Of a stretch of 64,000 nt of DNA, positions 31,601 through 41,431 are shown one piece after another. Source of the DNA: CAWFPR01 sp963817635. GTDB taxonomy: Bacteria > Acidobacteriota > Vicinamibacteria > Vicinamibacterales > 2-12-FULL-66-21. Numbering within the stretch: position 1 is the stretch's first letter; each line of letters starts with the position of its first letter. A program made the translations under genes and the position numbers. The DNA lies in assembly GCA_963817635.1 (NCBI GenBank), contig CAWFPR010000028.1:124001-188000 (forward strand). The letters are read 5' to 3'. The notes under the pieces are model-generated. The model made no database searches. It was not told the origin of the DNA and was given only the letters and a program-made list of their open reading frames with translations.

Positions 31601-31876
31601 CGTCGCCGGATACACGCCAGGCGCCGCGAACAGGCCGCGCGCCAGCCGCCGGGCAACGTCCGAATCGCCCGTCGTCCGCGAGACGTCGAACACCTCGAAG
31701 GTGGCGCGAACGCACACGCCCTTGGTATGGGTCCCGCGACCGAGCGGCCGTTTCTGCGCCGACGCGTACTGCGCCTGGACGATAAGCACGTCGCGGACGA
31801 TTTCCGCGACGTCGGCGTCCTCGGTGGGCAGCTTCCGTTCGAACGTCGCGCCGTTCTGTCCAGTATCCACTGTCAC
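28667..31876 (-). CDS. Fusion of a catalase-like domain, membrane helix and di-heme c-type cytochrome
   Basis: 1069 residues in three parts. Residues 1-345 resemble catalase-family peroxidases: His50 in GTHTKGVCVRATFEV fits the distal His, and VYPATVRFANAAS and DVRAMSFSIEAPGG are family segments. No proximal Tyr could be placed. A membrane helix (about 380-402, TFLVVALVVIGAGLLG) follows. Residues 410-1069 are a di-heme cytochrome of the type annotated di-heme cytochrome c peroxidase (RoxA-like), with CAACH (about 516) and CVKCH (about 752). This topology puts the catalase-like part inside and the hemes outside. Start and stop overlap both neighbours (GTGA), giving a coupled three-gene operon. 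Substrate unknown. Confidence 0.8.
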   Translation of the reverse strand: MTVDTGQNGATFERKLPTEDADVAEIVRDVLIVQAQYASAQKRPLGRGTHTKGVCVRATFEVFDVSRTTGDSDVARRLARGLFAAPGVYPATVRFANAASTIFPDSKRDVRAMSFSIEAPGGSRVDLSMNNAPTFPINDAHAFASFLKVRSAGSVWRQLKTFFSLPFRDMLGFLGTAVRGARQQRGRIRPYQQTRYWSNVPFAYGESDAVKYSAIPAPDNTGLPIGKGQNVLRDELARHLTQDRLMASFDIGLQLLDASRMTHKGKSHDPSYWVENASVDWPESQSPFHVVGRLTLVAASMLTNADCQAMYIDVTEHAIPGSHPIGSINRARWAAESASRTARFRSRGVEGGMAGTLAAERSGPLGWLHAARVRVGGITLGTILRLTFLVVALVVIGAGLLGVATMYYTTTDRAMLPREHVDEVIYPDQGWGAGVQAAARQLYYYTPQGAGVKDMRYSWFVNLEMPIGHQRFADPEVLRRYGFLVDAPTDKNPDQLPVGFSKHFDRDLNEELLDITCAACHTGQLNVTRNGRTTAVRFDGGSALHAFTDASFGHFVPTMVASMVATLANPLKFNRFARKVLGNRYPTGKAELRWQLFDVLRQLGAMGFAEKWYGLVPTEEGYGRTDALTRISNTVFAAHLDAANYDIGDAPVNYPPIWNIWKFDWVQYNASVSQPMARNLGETMGTGAKYALLNRYGGPLPPSERFRASAMLESLHTIEITLRKLQPPTWPDAFGSIDREKAERGRQLFNDHCVKCHGPFNAPPALKLRNAPLKTASDPEWIVRTICTPDIGTDPNTAENFVRAKVNLTGTGLTASDLRRVAREALEKRNARQRVYLTGEIARVRTLPPSDANSRAIARMQRELDGLDGSVEQALSSIDPASVPVGAALSYVGTMIREKAYAERGLTPDEQAVYDGFGALDFPQVLNAYKPRPLAGIWATPPFLHNGSVPTVYDLLSPVEERPKTFRVGSREFDPVKLGLAQPESGFWLFDTSKDGNHNTGHEFSREYVKAPDYDEPKNGRIGPYLPPEDRLAIIEYLKVRDDDRDAPTDGRLPPAYANCPAPPPRARK

Positions 31877-34800
31877 CCCACTTCAGCCAGCAGCGCCCGG
31901 GCCGCGATCAAGTCGCGTGTCCCGAACCCCTCCGTGAACCAGCCGTAGGCGGGCGCCAGCGCCTCGTGTGCCTCCGCACGCCGTCCCGAAGACGCGAGCA
32001 GCCGCGCCAGCGCTGTGGCCGTGCGCAACTCGAACGACCTCGCCTCCTGCTGGCGGGCAATCGCCAGCGCCGTCCGGAACTGCTCTTCGGCGGCCGCAGC
32101 GTTGCCGCCGGACGCGAACAGTTCGCCCCGCACCCTGTGCATTTCAGCCAGGAACCCGCGCTCGGTCGTCTTCTCGGCATGCGCGAACGCTTCGTCGATG
32201 GCCGTGTGCCCCTCATCGACGCGGCCGGCCTGGAGCGCAGCGTCGCCGAGCAGCGCGAGGAACACGGTCCGCACCAGGTCCGATCCGAGGGCCTGGAGCG
32301 CCGCGAGGCTCTGCCGCAGCTCGCCGATGCCCAGCTCCGTCTCGCCGAGCTGCGCGTGGGCGGAGCCCTGGAAGGCGCGGGCCCATTCGGCTTCCTGGGG
32401 AAACTGGTACTCGTGGCAGAGCGCGAAAATCTCGTCACCGAGCGCAATCGCCTCGCGCGCTTCACCGCGATAGAGGTGAATGCCCTGCGCTACGATCATC
32501 GCAAAGACGAACGTCACCCGCTGGCGCTGCGAGCGGCCGATCTCGATCGTCTCGCGGCTGCGCGCCACGGCCAGGTCGGGGTACCCGAGCGCCCAGAGCG
32601 GACGCGCGGACATGGAGCGTGCCTGCATGCCCGGGTCGATCCCGTACATCGCGGTCAGCGCGCGATGTTCCGACGGGTCGTGCAACTCGCGGGCCCGCTC
32701 CAGCAAGCGGCTCGCCTCGACCAGTTCGCCCATGAACTCGCGCGAGACGCCCCCGATGTGCAGCGCACCGATCATGAACGCCGCGCGGCCGGAGGCCTCG
32801 GCCTGCGCGAGCAGCCCGGCGCCGTGGTGGCGGACCTTGACGAGATCGCCGCGAATCATGTGGAAGAATGTCAGGCTCCACAGGACGGGGAAGATCTCGG
32901 GCGGATCGTGCAGGTCGTGCGCGAGCTGCCGCGCCCGGGCGAACGTCGTTTCGAGTTCGGGCGCCGCCCAGCCTTTGACGGACCGCAGCGCAAGGCCGCG
33001 GCTCATCTGGAGCCCGAGTTCCAGCTGCGTTCGCTCGGCGCCCTCAGGCAGCCCGCGGAGTCCCGTGAGCCCCCGGTCGGCCAGCGTCAGCGCTTCGCGA
33101 AACGCGAAGAGCGCCATCGACTTGCGCGCCGCCATCAGGAAGTACTTCGCGCTCGAGGCGAAGTCGCGCGCCGTCTCGAACAGCAGCGCCAGCCGGCCAG
33201 CAATCGCGGGCGCCTCGCTGCCGTAGCGCGTCAGCAGGGCGCGGACGATCGTCCGGCTCAGCGCCGCGCGGCGCGTCGGCTGGAGCGACGCATAGAGGAC
33301 GTTCTGGTAGAGCACGTGGACGAACCGGTACCGGAGCGTGAGCGTGCGGTCGGGAAACTCGTGCTCGTCGCCTCGCGCCACGAACACGTGCACCCGCTCG
33401 AGCGCTTCCAGCCGCTCCTCCACCTCCGCCGGGTCCATCTCGGCGGCCTCCGCGATCACCGCGGAGTCGAACTCGGTCCCCTGTACGCTCGCCGCGAGCA
33501 GCAGCCGGCGGTTGCGGTCGTCGAGGCGCTCGATGTTGCGCGCGATCATGCCCTTGACCGACTCCGGCAGGTCCTTGGGCACCTCCGGCATGCCGCGCGC
33601 GACGACCCATCGGCCGCTCTCCTCTACGATGCCGCCGGTATCGTGCAGGTAGCGCACCAGGTCGGCCATGAACAGCGGGTTGCCGTCGGTCTTCGTGTGA
33701 ATCGCCGCGGCGAAATCCGGCGGAAACGCGTGCCGCGGGAACTGCAGCTCCAGGTAGTGCTCGACGTCCCGCACCTCGAGGAACCGCAGCTCGAGTTCCT
33801 CGAAGACCCCGCGTGCCAGCAGCTCGCTGCGGACGCCGAGGAACGGGTGCTTCGCGATGGCCATGTCGGACGGCCGGTAGTTCGTGACGATCATCACCCG
33901 CAGATCGGCCAGCCGCCCCGCCAGGTAGTTCAGCACGTCGATCGTCGAGACGTCCGCCCAGTGCAGGTCGTCGATGAAGAGGACGAGCGGACGCTGGCGC
34001 GAGATCTCCTGCAACAGCGCGCCGAGTTCGCGCTTCATCCGCTCCTGCGACCCGGCCGGCGTCCGCTCGCGCATCTCTCCGATCGACGTGGTCTCGGTCG
34101 AATCGGTCGCGACCTGCAGGTACCACGTCGGCGCCACGATCTTGATGATCGAGTGCAGCGACGGTCCATCGGTCCTGCGCATCAGGCTGTCGAGCACTTC
34201 GAGCACGGGCAGGAACGCCTCGGACCCCGCCAGGCTCTCCGAACAACGTCCGCGCGCGATCGTCGGGTGCTCGCCGCGGACGGCAAGATCGACCAGGAAG
34301 TCCTCGACGAGGCTCGTCTTGCCGATGCCCGGCTCGCCACTGACGCCGACGATCAGGCTGCGTCCCGCCTTCGCGCGGGCGAACGCGCGCAAGAGCTGCG
34401 CCCGCTGCGCGTCGCGACCGACGGTCGCCCGCGTGGTTCCCGCGGACGCCGTCACCACGTCGCTCAGCAGGATCGTCCCTGTCGAGGCGGACAACTGGCG
34501 TTCCACCTCGCGGGCCGTCGGCCGGGCCGCCGGATCCTTCTCGAGCATCTGCATCATGAGATCGTCGAGCGCGCGCGGAATCGCCGGATTGAGATGCGAC
34601 GGCCTCGGCGGCTGCTCCGAGATGATGCTCGCGATGACGGCAAACGGCGTCGCGCCGCCGAACGGCCGCCGGCCTGTTGCCAGCTCGTAAAGGACGACAC
34701 CCAGCGCAAAGACGTCAATCGGCGGACCGGTCTCGTCTCCTTTCGCCTGTTCGGGCGCCATGTAGCCGGGCGTCCCGATGAGCACGCCTGGTGCGGTCAC

Positions 34801-35316
34801 CAGGTGCGTGGTCTCGCGATCCGACGATGGCGCCGCGTCCGTCATCCGGGCCAGCCCGAAGTCGAGCACCTTCACGAACCCGTCCGCGCGCAGCATGATG
34901 TTTTCGGGCTTGACGTCCCGGTGCATCAGACCGGCGGCGTGCGCCGCGGCCAGCGCCCGTGCGGTCTGGCTGCCGACGTCAACGAGCGTCGCGAGCGGGA
35001 TGGAAGGTTCGCCGGGCGCCAGCATCGAGCGCAGCGTCCGTCCTTCGATCAGTTCCTGGACGATGTAGTGCTCGCCGTCATCCGTCTCGCCGACGTCATG
35101 GATGACGACGATGTTGGGATGGTTCAGGGCTGATGCGGCGCGCGCCTCTCGCAGGAAACGCTCGATCGACAGGGCGCGGCCGTCGCCAGCCGATCGCATG
35201 ACCTTGATGGCGATCGGCCGATTCAGCCTGGTGTCGAAGGCACGGAACACCTCGCCCATGCCTCCGACGCCGAGGCGCGAATCGACACGATAGTGGGCAA
35301 ACGCAGTGGGCGTCAT
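31873..35316 (-). CDS. Serine/threonine kinase fused to AAA ATPase and TPR domain
   Basis: 1147 residues. An N-terminal PknB-type kinase (about 5-270: VGGMGEVFRAFD, MHRDVKPENIML, DFGLA, APEQAKG) is followed by a predicted ATPase of the AAA_16 type. Its Walker A is GEPGIGKTSLVED (about 335) and Walker B LVLFIDDLHWAD. A long TPR-like helical tail completes it. Such proteins are one-piece signal integrators. MTPTAFAHYRVD at 35316 is the likely start; a TATATT about 12 bases upstream and a 7-bp inverted repeat at 35323-35346 may control it. The stop overlaps the start of the catalase/cytochrome fusion, so kinase and redox protein are co-expressed. Confidence 0.88.
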   Translation of the reverse strand: MTPTAFAHYRVDSRLGVGGMGEVFRAFDTRLNRPIAIKVMRSAGDGRALSIERFLREARAASALNHPNIVVIHDVGETDDGEHYIVQELIEGRTLRSMLAPGEPSIPLATLVDVGSQTARALAAAHAAGLMHRDVKPENIMLRADGFVKVLDFGLARMTDAAPSSDRETTHLVTAPGVLIGTPGYMAPEQAKGDETGPPIDVFALGVVLYELATGRRPFGGATPFAVIASIISEQPPRPSHLNPAIPRALDDLMMQMLEKDPAARPTAREVERQLSASTGTILLSDVVTASAGTTRATVGRDAQRAQLLRAFARAKAGRSLIVGVSGEPGIGKTSLVEDFLVDLAVRGEHPTIARGRCSESLAGSEAFLPVLEVLDSLMRRTDGPSLHSIIKIVAPTWYLQVATDSTETTSIGEMRERTPAGSQERMKRELGALLQEISRQRPLVLFIDDLHWADVSTIDVLNYLAGRLADLRVMIVTNYRPSDMAIAKHPFLGVRSELLARGVFEELELRFLEVRDVEHYLELQFPRHAFPPDFAAAIHTKTDGNPLFMADLVRYLHDTGGIVEESGRWVVARGMPEVPKDLPESVKGMIARNIERLDDRNRRLLLAASVQGTEFDSAVIAEAAEMDPAEVEERLEALERVHVFVARGDEHEFPDRTLTLRYRFVHVLYQNVLYASLQPTRRAALSRTIVRALLTRYGSEAPAIAGRLALLFETARDFASSAKYFLMAARKSMALFAFREALTLADRGLTGLRGLPEGAERTQLELGLQMSRGLALRSVKGWAAPELETTFARARQLAHDLHDPPEIFPVLWSLTFFHMIRGDLVKVRHHGAGLLAQAEASGRAAFMIGALHIGGVSREFMGELVEASRLLERARELHDPSEHRALTAMYGIDPGMQARSMSARPLWALGYPDLAVARSRETIEIGRSQRQRVTFVFAMIVAQGIHLYRGEAREAIALGDEIFALCHEYQFPQEAEWARAFQGSAHAQLGETELGIGELRQSLAALQALGSDLVRTVFLALLGDAALQAGRVDEGHTAIDEAFAHAEKTTERGFLAEMHRVRGELFASGGNAAAAEEQFRTALAIARQQEARSFELRTATALARLLASSGRRAEAHEALAPAYGWFTEGFGTRDLIAARALLAEVG

Positions 35317-35322
35317 GTAAGA

Positions 35323-35346
35323 GTGCGCAATATAACAGATGCGCAC
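35323..35346. promoter_or_regulatory. Inverted repeat over the kinase-operon promoter
   Basis: GTGCGCA (35323-35329), ten bases, TGCGCAC (35340-35346). The spacer contains the TATATT-like box expected to drive the minus-strand kinase operon. A TATACT at 35365-35370 faces the patatin gene. A repressor bound here could control the kinase operon; the perfect arms are the only evidence. Confidence 0.4.
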
Positions 35347-35403
35347 ACGGCGTCCTCAAGGTTATATACTCGCGACTTTTCGAATGAGGCTCCGGGAACG
35401 CTG

Positions 35404-38201
35404 ATGAGAGACACGGCTGAGAAGACCAGCGGATCGGAGGGAAGGCCGCCGGCGGCATGGTGCCACGTCCTGGAGGCGGAATACCGGGCGCTGTACGGCG
35501 AACCCGCACTTCCCGCCAGCGCCCCCTCGGACCCCGGCGAACGGTTGCGCGCAGTACACGAGCGGATGCACACCCGCGCCCCCTCCGCCCTGAGTCTCTC
35601 CGGCGGCGGCATCCGCAGCGCGACCTTCGCGCTCGGCGTGCTCCAGGGCCTGGCGCACCTCGGTATCCTCGGCTCGTTCGACTACCTCTCCACAGTTTCG
35701 GGCGGCGGCTACACCGGCGGCTGGTTCACCGCGTGGCTGCAGCGGGCCGGGGCCGCGGGCCGGGGCGGCGTGCTCCGCACGCTCGATCCCGCGCAGGCCG
35801 ATCTCGAACCCACCGGGCCGGGCGACGCCGGCCGGGCCTCCTCGCCGGTCGAGCGCGTGCGGCTGACGTGCCGGTATCTCGCGCCGCGCGGCGGCGCGGT
35901 GTCGGCCGACGTCTGGGCGCTCCTGATGACGATGGGGCGCAACCTGCTGCTCAACTGGATGGTCCTCCTGCCGCTGATTGCGTCCGTCCTGCTGATCCCG
36001 CGCCTCTACTATTGCGTCGTCCGCGCCGTCGAGCTGGGCGCCGGACCCGGATCGGCGCTGGCTGGACATCCCTCCACGTCGTGGCTGTTCCTGGTGTCGG
36101 TGAGCCTGGCGGCCATTTCGGTCGCCTATCTCGTCGTGAATTTCACCGGCCGCGGCGGCGACTGGTCGCAGCATCGGTTCCTGCTCTTCTGCCTTGCGCC
36201 ACTGGTCGGCTGCGCGATTGGCATGACGCTCTTCTGGGCGGAATTCCCCGGCTGGGTCAACCTGCGGAACTGGGTGTTCTGGTCGGCCGGCATCCCGGCG
36301 TTCTGCTGGCTGATTCTCGGCGTCGTCACGCCGCGGATCTTCCGTCGCGTGCCGGTCGCCGATGGCAGCACGCTGCGCGTGCGGGTGGGCATCCGCACCG
36401 TCGCCGCCGCGCTCGCCTCCGGGCCGATTCTGGGCGGGGGCGCATACTGGTTCCGCGTCGTCCATTTCGGATCGGGGCCGCTCGGGCAGCAATATGCGGT
36501 CTTCGCGCTCCCGTTCTTCCTCGGCCTGGTGCTGCTCCAGATCACGCTGTTCGTGGGCTTTTCCAGCAGCGAGCAGGATGACGCGGTGCTCGAGTGGTGG
36601 AGCCGATGCGGCGCCTGGATCGGCATCGCGGCCGTGGTGTGGCTGGGAGCCGGCGCGCTCGTGTTCTACATGGCGGACCTGATCGAAGCGGCGCGCGAGG
36701 CGGCGGCCCACGCGCTCGCCATCGGACGCGACACCTCCTCGGGACTGCTGGCGCTGATCGTGCCGCTGCTCAGCTCGCTCATGGGGCTGGCGGCCAGGAG
36801 CGGCGGCGCGAACCTCCCGCCGGCCGTTCGCGGCGTGCTGCGCCGGGTTGCGCTGCCCGCCACGATCGTCCTGCTGCTCTCGACGATCGCGTGGGCGAAC
36901 GTGCGCGCGACGGAGCGGCTCGATACCACCGGCTGAATGGCGAGCGCTGCACGGCGGACCTGGCATCACAGGGACCGCCCTGCCATCCCGCCGGCGGCGG
37001 CCTCGGCGAGGTGTTGCTGCTGGGGGCGCTCCTGACAGCGGCCGGGCTCGCCATGAGCGCGTTCGTCCCGGTCAATCGCTTCTCGCTGCACGGCATGTAT
37101 TGCCAGCGGATCATCCGCACCTTCCTGGGGGCGTCGCGCCGCGATCGGCACCCCAACCGCTTCACCGGCTTCGACGCCAACGACGATCTCCGGGTGCACG
37201 ACCTCGCGCCGGTGCGTCCGCTGCACGTGATCAACACGACGCTCAACGCGGTGCTCGCCACCGACGTGGGGCGCCACGAGATCAGCGCGCAGTCGTTCAG
37301 CTTCACGCCGCTGTACGCGGGCAGCCGGTCGATCGGCTATCGGGCGGCAACGGAGTACGGGTCGGATGGCGGCGCCAAGGGGACGGGATTGTCTCTCGGC
37401 ATGGCGCTGGCGGTGTCGGGCGCGGCTGCCAGTCCCGAGATGGGGATCTACTCCAGCAAGCCTCGCGCGTTTCTGCTGACCCTGGCGAATGCCCGTCTGG
37501 GGCTGTGGCTCGGGAACCCGTCGAGCGACACCTCATGGCAGCGCAGCGAGCCCCCGCTCGGCGTGGGTCCGTTGTCGCGCGAGCTTCTCGGCCTGACGAC
37601 CGACAACAACCCGTACGTGTACCTGTCGGACGGCGGCCACTACGAGAACCTCGGCCTGTACGAAATGGTGGCGCGCCGCTGTCACGTCATCGTCGTGTCG
37701 GATGCGGGGTGCGATCCGGGCTACACGTTCGACGATCTCGGCAACGCGGTGCGCCGAATCCGCCTGGATCTGGGGATCCCGGTCCAGTTCGCGCCGATCG
37801 GCATCACGCGAGCGGGACAGGGGCGGTCCAATCCGCACGCAGCGATTGGCGTCGTCCGGTACTCGGTCGTGGACGGACCGTCCGCGCCGGACGGCGTCAT
37901 TCTCTACCTGAAGGCGACGCTCTCGGGCGACGAGACCGTCGATGTCCTCAACTTCGCGACGTCAGATCGGCTCTTTCCGCACGACTCCACGGCGAACCAG
38001 TTCTACGACGAAGCGCGGTTCGAGAGCTATCGCGCGCTGGGGTTCCACACCGTCCTCACGCTGGCGCCGCGGGGCACGATGGTGCCGACGGTCGAGTCCT
38101 TGTGCGAGGTCGCACGCCGGACACTGGACGAATCGGCGGAAGGCCGCCGGACCCCGGTCGCAACCACTGGTGCGCAGGGCGGGGCCCGAGCGGTCCAGTG
38201 A
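35404..38201 (+). CDS. Patatin-like phospholipase with internal membrane domain (frame-disrupted)
   Basis: About 930 residues once one missing base near 36920-36990 is allowed for. The N-terminal patatin segment has the oxyanion loop SLSGGGIRSATFALGVLQ and the nucleophile Ser in STVSGGGYTGGW. A central region of about eight membrane helices follows, and the patatin fold then resumes with the catalytic Asp in YLSDGGHYENLGL. The split patatin domain around a membrane block is typical of a family of large bacterial membrane patatins. The two halves are intact and in adjacent frames, arguing for an assembly indel rather than two genes. It should hydrolyse membrane lipids; biological role unknown. 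Confidence 0.78.
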
Positions 38202-38210
38202 GCGAGGTGA

Positions 38211-38245
38211 CTCGGCGCTCGTGTCAGTCCTGCACGCTCGCCGAG
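38211..38245. terminator. Hairpin between patatin and regulator genes
   Basis: CTCGGCG (38211-38217) and CGCCGAG (38239-38245) are perfect arms, with CGTG/CACG pairing inside. It lies between converging genes that end at 38201 and 38299. There is no T-run, so termination is only a suggestion. Confidence 0.3.
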
Positions 38246-38298
38246 ACGATGGGAGGGATCGAATCGTCCGATCTCCGGGCGGAGGCGTCGACGTCAAC

Positions 38299-40031
38299 TC
38301 AGGGCGTGATTCCGATTCGGCGCAACAGGTCATGGTATCGCCCGTCCTTCTGGAGTGACAGGAAGGCGGGCATGACCGGAAGCCAGAAGAGATGAGGGTC
38401 ACGCTGCTGGTAGCACCGCTCCAGGGATTCGAAGGCGCGGTTCGGGTCGTCCAGCCCAGCGTAGAGGACGGCGAAGATCACGTCCGGAACGAGCTCGCGT
38501 CCGCTCCTCTCGGTCAATTCTTCGAGCACGCGTCTGGCCACCGCGACCTGTCCCGCCCGGGCGCTGGAGTAGCCCAGGCCCGCGATCGAGTGAGCGTCAT
38601 TGGAGAGCGCGGCCGCCCGTCCGAACGCACTCGCGGCCTCCGCGTACCGGCCCTGGCCGGCGCAGGCCCAGCCCAGGGCCTGATGCGCCAGCGGTGACTC
38701 CGGATACAGCTCGATCGCCCGTGTCGCCTGAGCGACTGCCTCCGTGTATGCGCCCGCGAACAACAGAATCCAGGCGACCCCGAAATTCGTGTTGACGGAC
38801 AACGGATCGATGTCCAGGGCCAACCAGGCCGCTTCCTCGGCGCGCCGCCGGTCGCGCACGATTGTGGCCTGGTAGAGCCCGCACACGAGGTGATTCATCT
38901 CTCCCGACGGGTTCAACTCGAGGGCGCGCTGGATCTCGCGCCCACAGGCCGCGAGGTCCCAGTCCAGAAGCCAGTGCGTCCAGGCCAGCGCAACATGCGC
39001 CTCGCTGAGCAAGTCGTCCAGTGCGATCGCCCTCTGGGCAGCCTCCTTGGCCTGGGGAAACGCCGTTTGAGCCGGGACGAATCCCCAGTATCCGAGCGTG
39101 ACCAGGGCATCGGCCAGCAGACTGTGGGCTGGAGCGAATGTCGGATCCGCTTCCAGCGCCTCCTTCACATAACGGAGGCACAATTGCACACTCTCCTGGG
39201 TCCATCGGCCCCAGAGGCAGCGCGCCTTCAGGAACGCCTCGTGGGCCCGCGGATTGACCTCCCGGAGGGCGGAGAGCCTGATCATATCGCCGGGTGTGAG
39301 GACTGCCTGCACTGCTTCCGCGGCGGCTCGCGCCACGCGGGCCTGAACGCCCAGCACATCAGTGAGGTCGCTCTCGTAGCTGCGGCTCCACAGATGCCGT
39401 TCCGGCTCCGCCAGGATCAGCTGCACCGTTGTCCGGATGCGGTTCACGGCCCGCAGGACCCAGCCCTCGAGAACGTAGTCGACCCTGAGCTCGCGCGCGA
39501 TCCTCGGGCAGACTCTTCCTGGTGCCTTTGTGACTGCAGCACCGACTGACGTGAAATCACCCGCAGGTTGGCGATGTTGCCGAGCTCGGTGATGAGCGCG
39601 TCGGACGTGCCCTCCGCCAGGTAGTCGAGCTCGGCCTCCTGGTTCAGGTTCTCGAAGATCAGCACGGCCACTCGCGGCAGCGCCACCTGCCGGCCAGGCT
39701 CGACGGTCGCCACGAACCGGTAGCCGCGCTTGGCCACCGTCTGGATGTACCGGGGCCTGGCCCGGCTGTCGCCGAGCAGCCGCCGCAACTCCGCGACGTC
39801 ACTCGTGAGAACCGATTCGCCGACGAACCGCGATTGGCGGAGCCGGTCGAGGATGTCGTCCTTGGTGACGACTTGCCCCTGCCGTCCGGCCAGCAGGACC
39901 AGCAGGTTCATCAACATCGGGCGCAGCCGTACCTCGCCGCCCGGGCCGGACATCCGGCCTTCAGCGGGTTGGACGAGCCACTCACCGGCCCGAAACTCCG
40001 ACTCCACCGCGCGCCTCGACGTCGAGGCCAT
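38299..40031 (-). CDS. Winged-helix (CadC/OmpR-type) regulator with TolB-like and TPR domains (frame-disrupted)
   Basis: About 577 residues. Residues 1-110 form an OmpR-type winged helix (VRLRPMLMNLLVLLAGRQGQ, AELRRLLGDS, YIQTVAKRGYRF). A TolB-like segment (VAVLIFENLNQEAELDYLAE) is followed by a long TPR region. This is the common Acidobacteriota architecture of a DNA-binding protein fused to a peptide-repeat sensor. A shift at about 39490-39530 breaks the TolB-like part; across it the sequence resumes as IARELRVDYVLEGWVLRAV, the expected continuation. TATAAT at 40045-40040 lies 8 bases before the ATG, suggesting a leaderless mRNA. No obvious target is adjacent. Confidence 0.8.
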
Positions 40032-40133
40032 GCGCGCCCATTATAGGTCGGCTCCCCGGGGCCAGCCTGGATCAGCTGACGCCGGGCCGAAGGGCCCTCG
40101 GTCGCGATTCCGTCACACGCGCGGCGGGGTGCG

Positions 40134-41028
40134 CTACCAGCGCCGGTCATGGCCCAGATTGCGGGTCGCCCCGTTCTGGTCCAGCAGCGAGGCGGGCGAA
40201 ACACCGACGTCGTTCTCGCTTCCCCTGAAGTCGTTGAACGCCACGAGATTGTCCTCGAGGTACGGCCGTTCCAACCGCACTCAGCATGACGGCATACGCC
40301 GGATCGTCTGGTGTCCCTCCAGGACGGACGACCGCGTTGTGCAACACCTGGGTGCCCCGGAGGGTTCCACCGAGGATCGCGTTCAGCCAGATGCCGGCGT
40401 TGACCCACTGACTGGTGCTGGAGCCCTGCACCTCCGACGAGATCGTGTTGTACGCGATGACGTCGTCCACGCTCTCGCTGATTGCCGCCCACAGCATGAT
40501 CGGCGTCTCGTTGTTGGCGAAGTCATTGTGGTGAACGCTGCACTGCTCGCAATTGAGCAGATAGGCGCCGTAGAATCCGCCCGCGAACGAGCTGTGGTGG
40601 ATCTCGACGTTGTAGGACTTCATGCCGGAGGCGTAATCCGCGGCTCTGACGACGACTCCCGCGAACATCCCACCGGCGTCCGGGTAGGGCGGGCTGTCGA
40701 AGCTGAGATGGGAAACCGCCACGCCGCCGTCCTGCGGGCCCAGCTGGTTCAAGGCGACGTAGAAGCCGGCACTGGGGAATCCCGGGGCCCCGGAGGTGAT
40801 TCGAGTCGTCGGCCCGTTTCCTTGTACTTCCACCGGTTGGGTGATGACCGCACCGGCGTAGTCGCCTGGCCCGATCACGATCCGGTCGCCAGGCTGAGCC
40901 GCATCGACGGCCGCCTGAATCGTCGGGTACTGATCGGGCACCAGCAACACATGACTGGCGGGGCTGGCGGCGGCGACGAGGGCTACCCATGAGGCAGCCA
41001 TGCAGCAGAAGATCGAGAGTCGGCGCAT
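40134..41028 (-). CDS. Secreted right-handed beta-helix protein (frame-disrupted)
   Basis: About 297 residues. A signal peptide (FCCMAASWVALVAAASPAS) is followed by the start of a pectin-lyase-like beta-helix: YPTIQAAVDAAQPGDRIVIG, then coils such as NVEIHHSSFAGGFYGAYL and CSVHHNDFANNETPIML. This is the fold of polysaccharide lyases, epimerases and NosD-like proteins. A one-base shift near 40265-40285 moves the C-terminus to another frame, where it reads PYLEDNLVAFNDFRGSENDV and ends at 40134. The ATG at 41028 has AGGAGA upstream. Catalytic residues could not be assigned. Confidence 0.7.
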
Positions 41029-41431
41029 TCTGGGTCTCCTTTCTCCGGAACGGTTGCGACCGCCAGGCCCGCGCGGCGCTGGACGGCCAGCCGACGGGAG
41101 ACGTCGGACAACACCGCGATCGTGCTCTTTGTGCGGAGGCCAAGTCCCTGAAGAAAGGCTGGAAAATCCCCGTATCAGCGCCGGTCGCTGACGCCGTACG
41201 CGGAAACGGGGCGCCGAAGCGCCCCGTGAGGGTCCACCAACGGCCAGCCGAATGCTGGCCAGGAATATGGACAGACCCGTATCGGCCGGCCGGTGCCGAC
41301 AGCTGCGGCCGGAGGCATTCGAGGAGCGCGCAGGTGCGCCAGCATTCGGCACGGTCGAGCCGTTCGTCGTTCCCGACAGATCGGCGGCGTTCCCCTGAAA
41401 CAGCGGACTCAGGAGGATGCGTACCGGGACG
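41029..41431. other. Intergenic region, 403 bp
   Basis: Upstream of the beta-helix gene and downstream of the M29 aminopeptidase gene, both minus strand. Apart from the hairpin at 41206-41227 and an AGGAGA ribosome-binding site near 41040, nothing was recognised. Confidence 0.5.
41206..41227 (-). terminator. Stable hairpin, probable terminator of the M29 aminopeptidase unit
   Basis: ACGGGGCGC (41206-41214) and GCGCCCCGT (41219-41227) are perfect 9-bp arms. Read on the minus strand the loop is TTCG closed by C-G, an extra-stable tetraloop, and TTTCC follows. It is about 200 bases after the aminopeptidase stop. Confidence 0.5.

Noticed and set aside
28871..35133. Very long plus-strand frames (over 1000 codons) opposite the fusion and kinase genes
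   Set aside because: They are antisense shadows caused by high GC; the translations are Arg/His/Ala-rich with no domains, while the minus strand gives clear kinase, ATPase and cytochrome motifs.
36936..38201. Patatin region as two separate genes
   Set aside because: The catalytic Ser lies in the first half and the catalytic Asp in the second, so a single gene with one missing base is the better reading.
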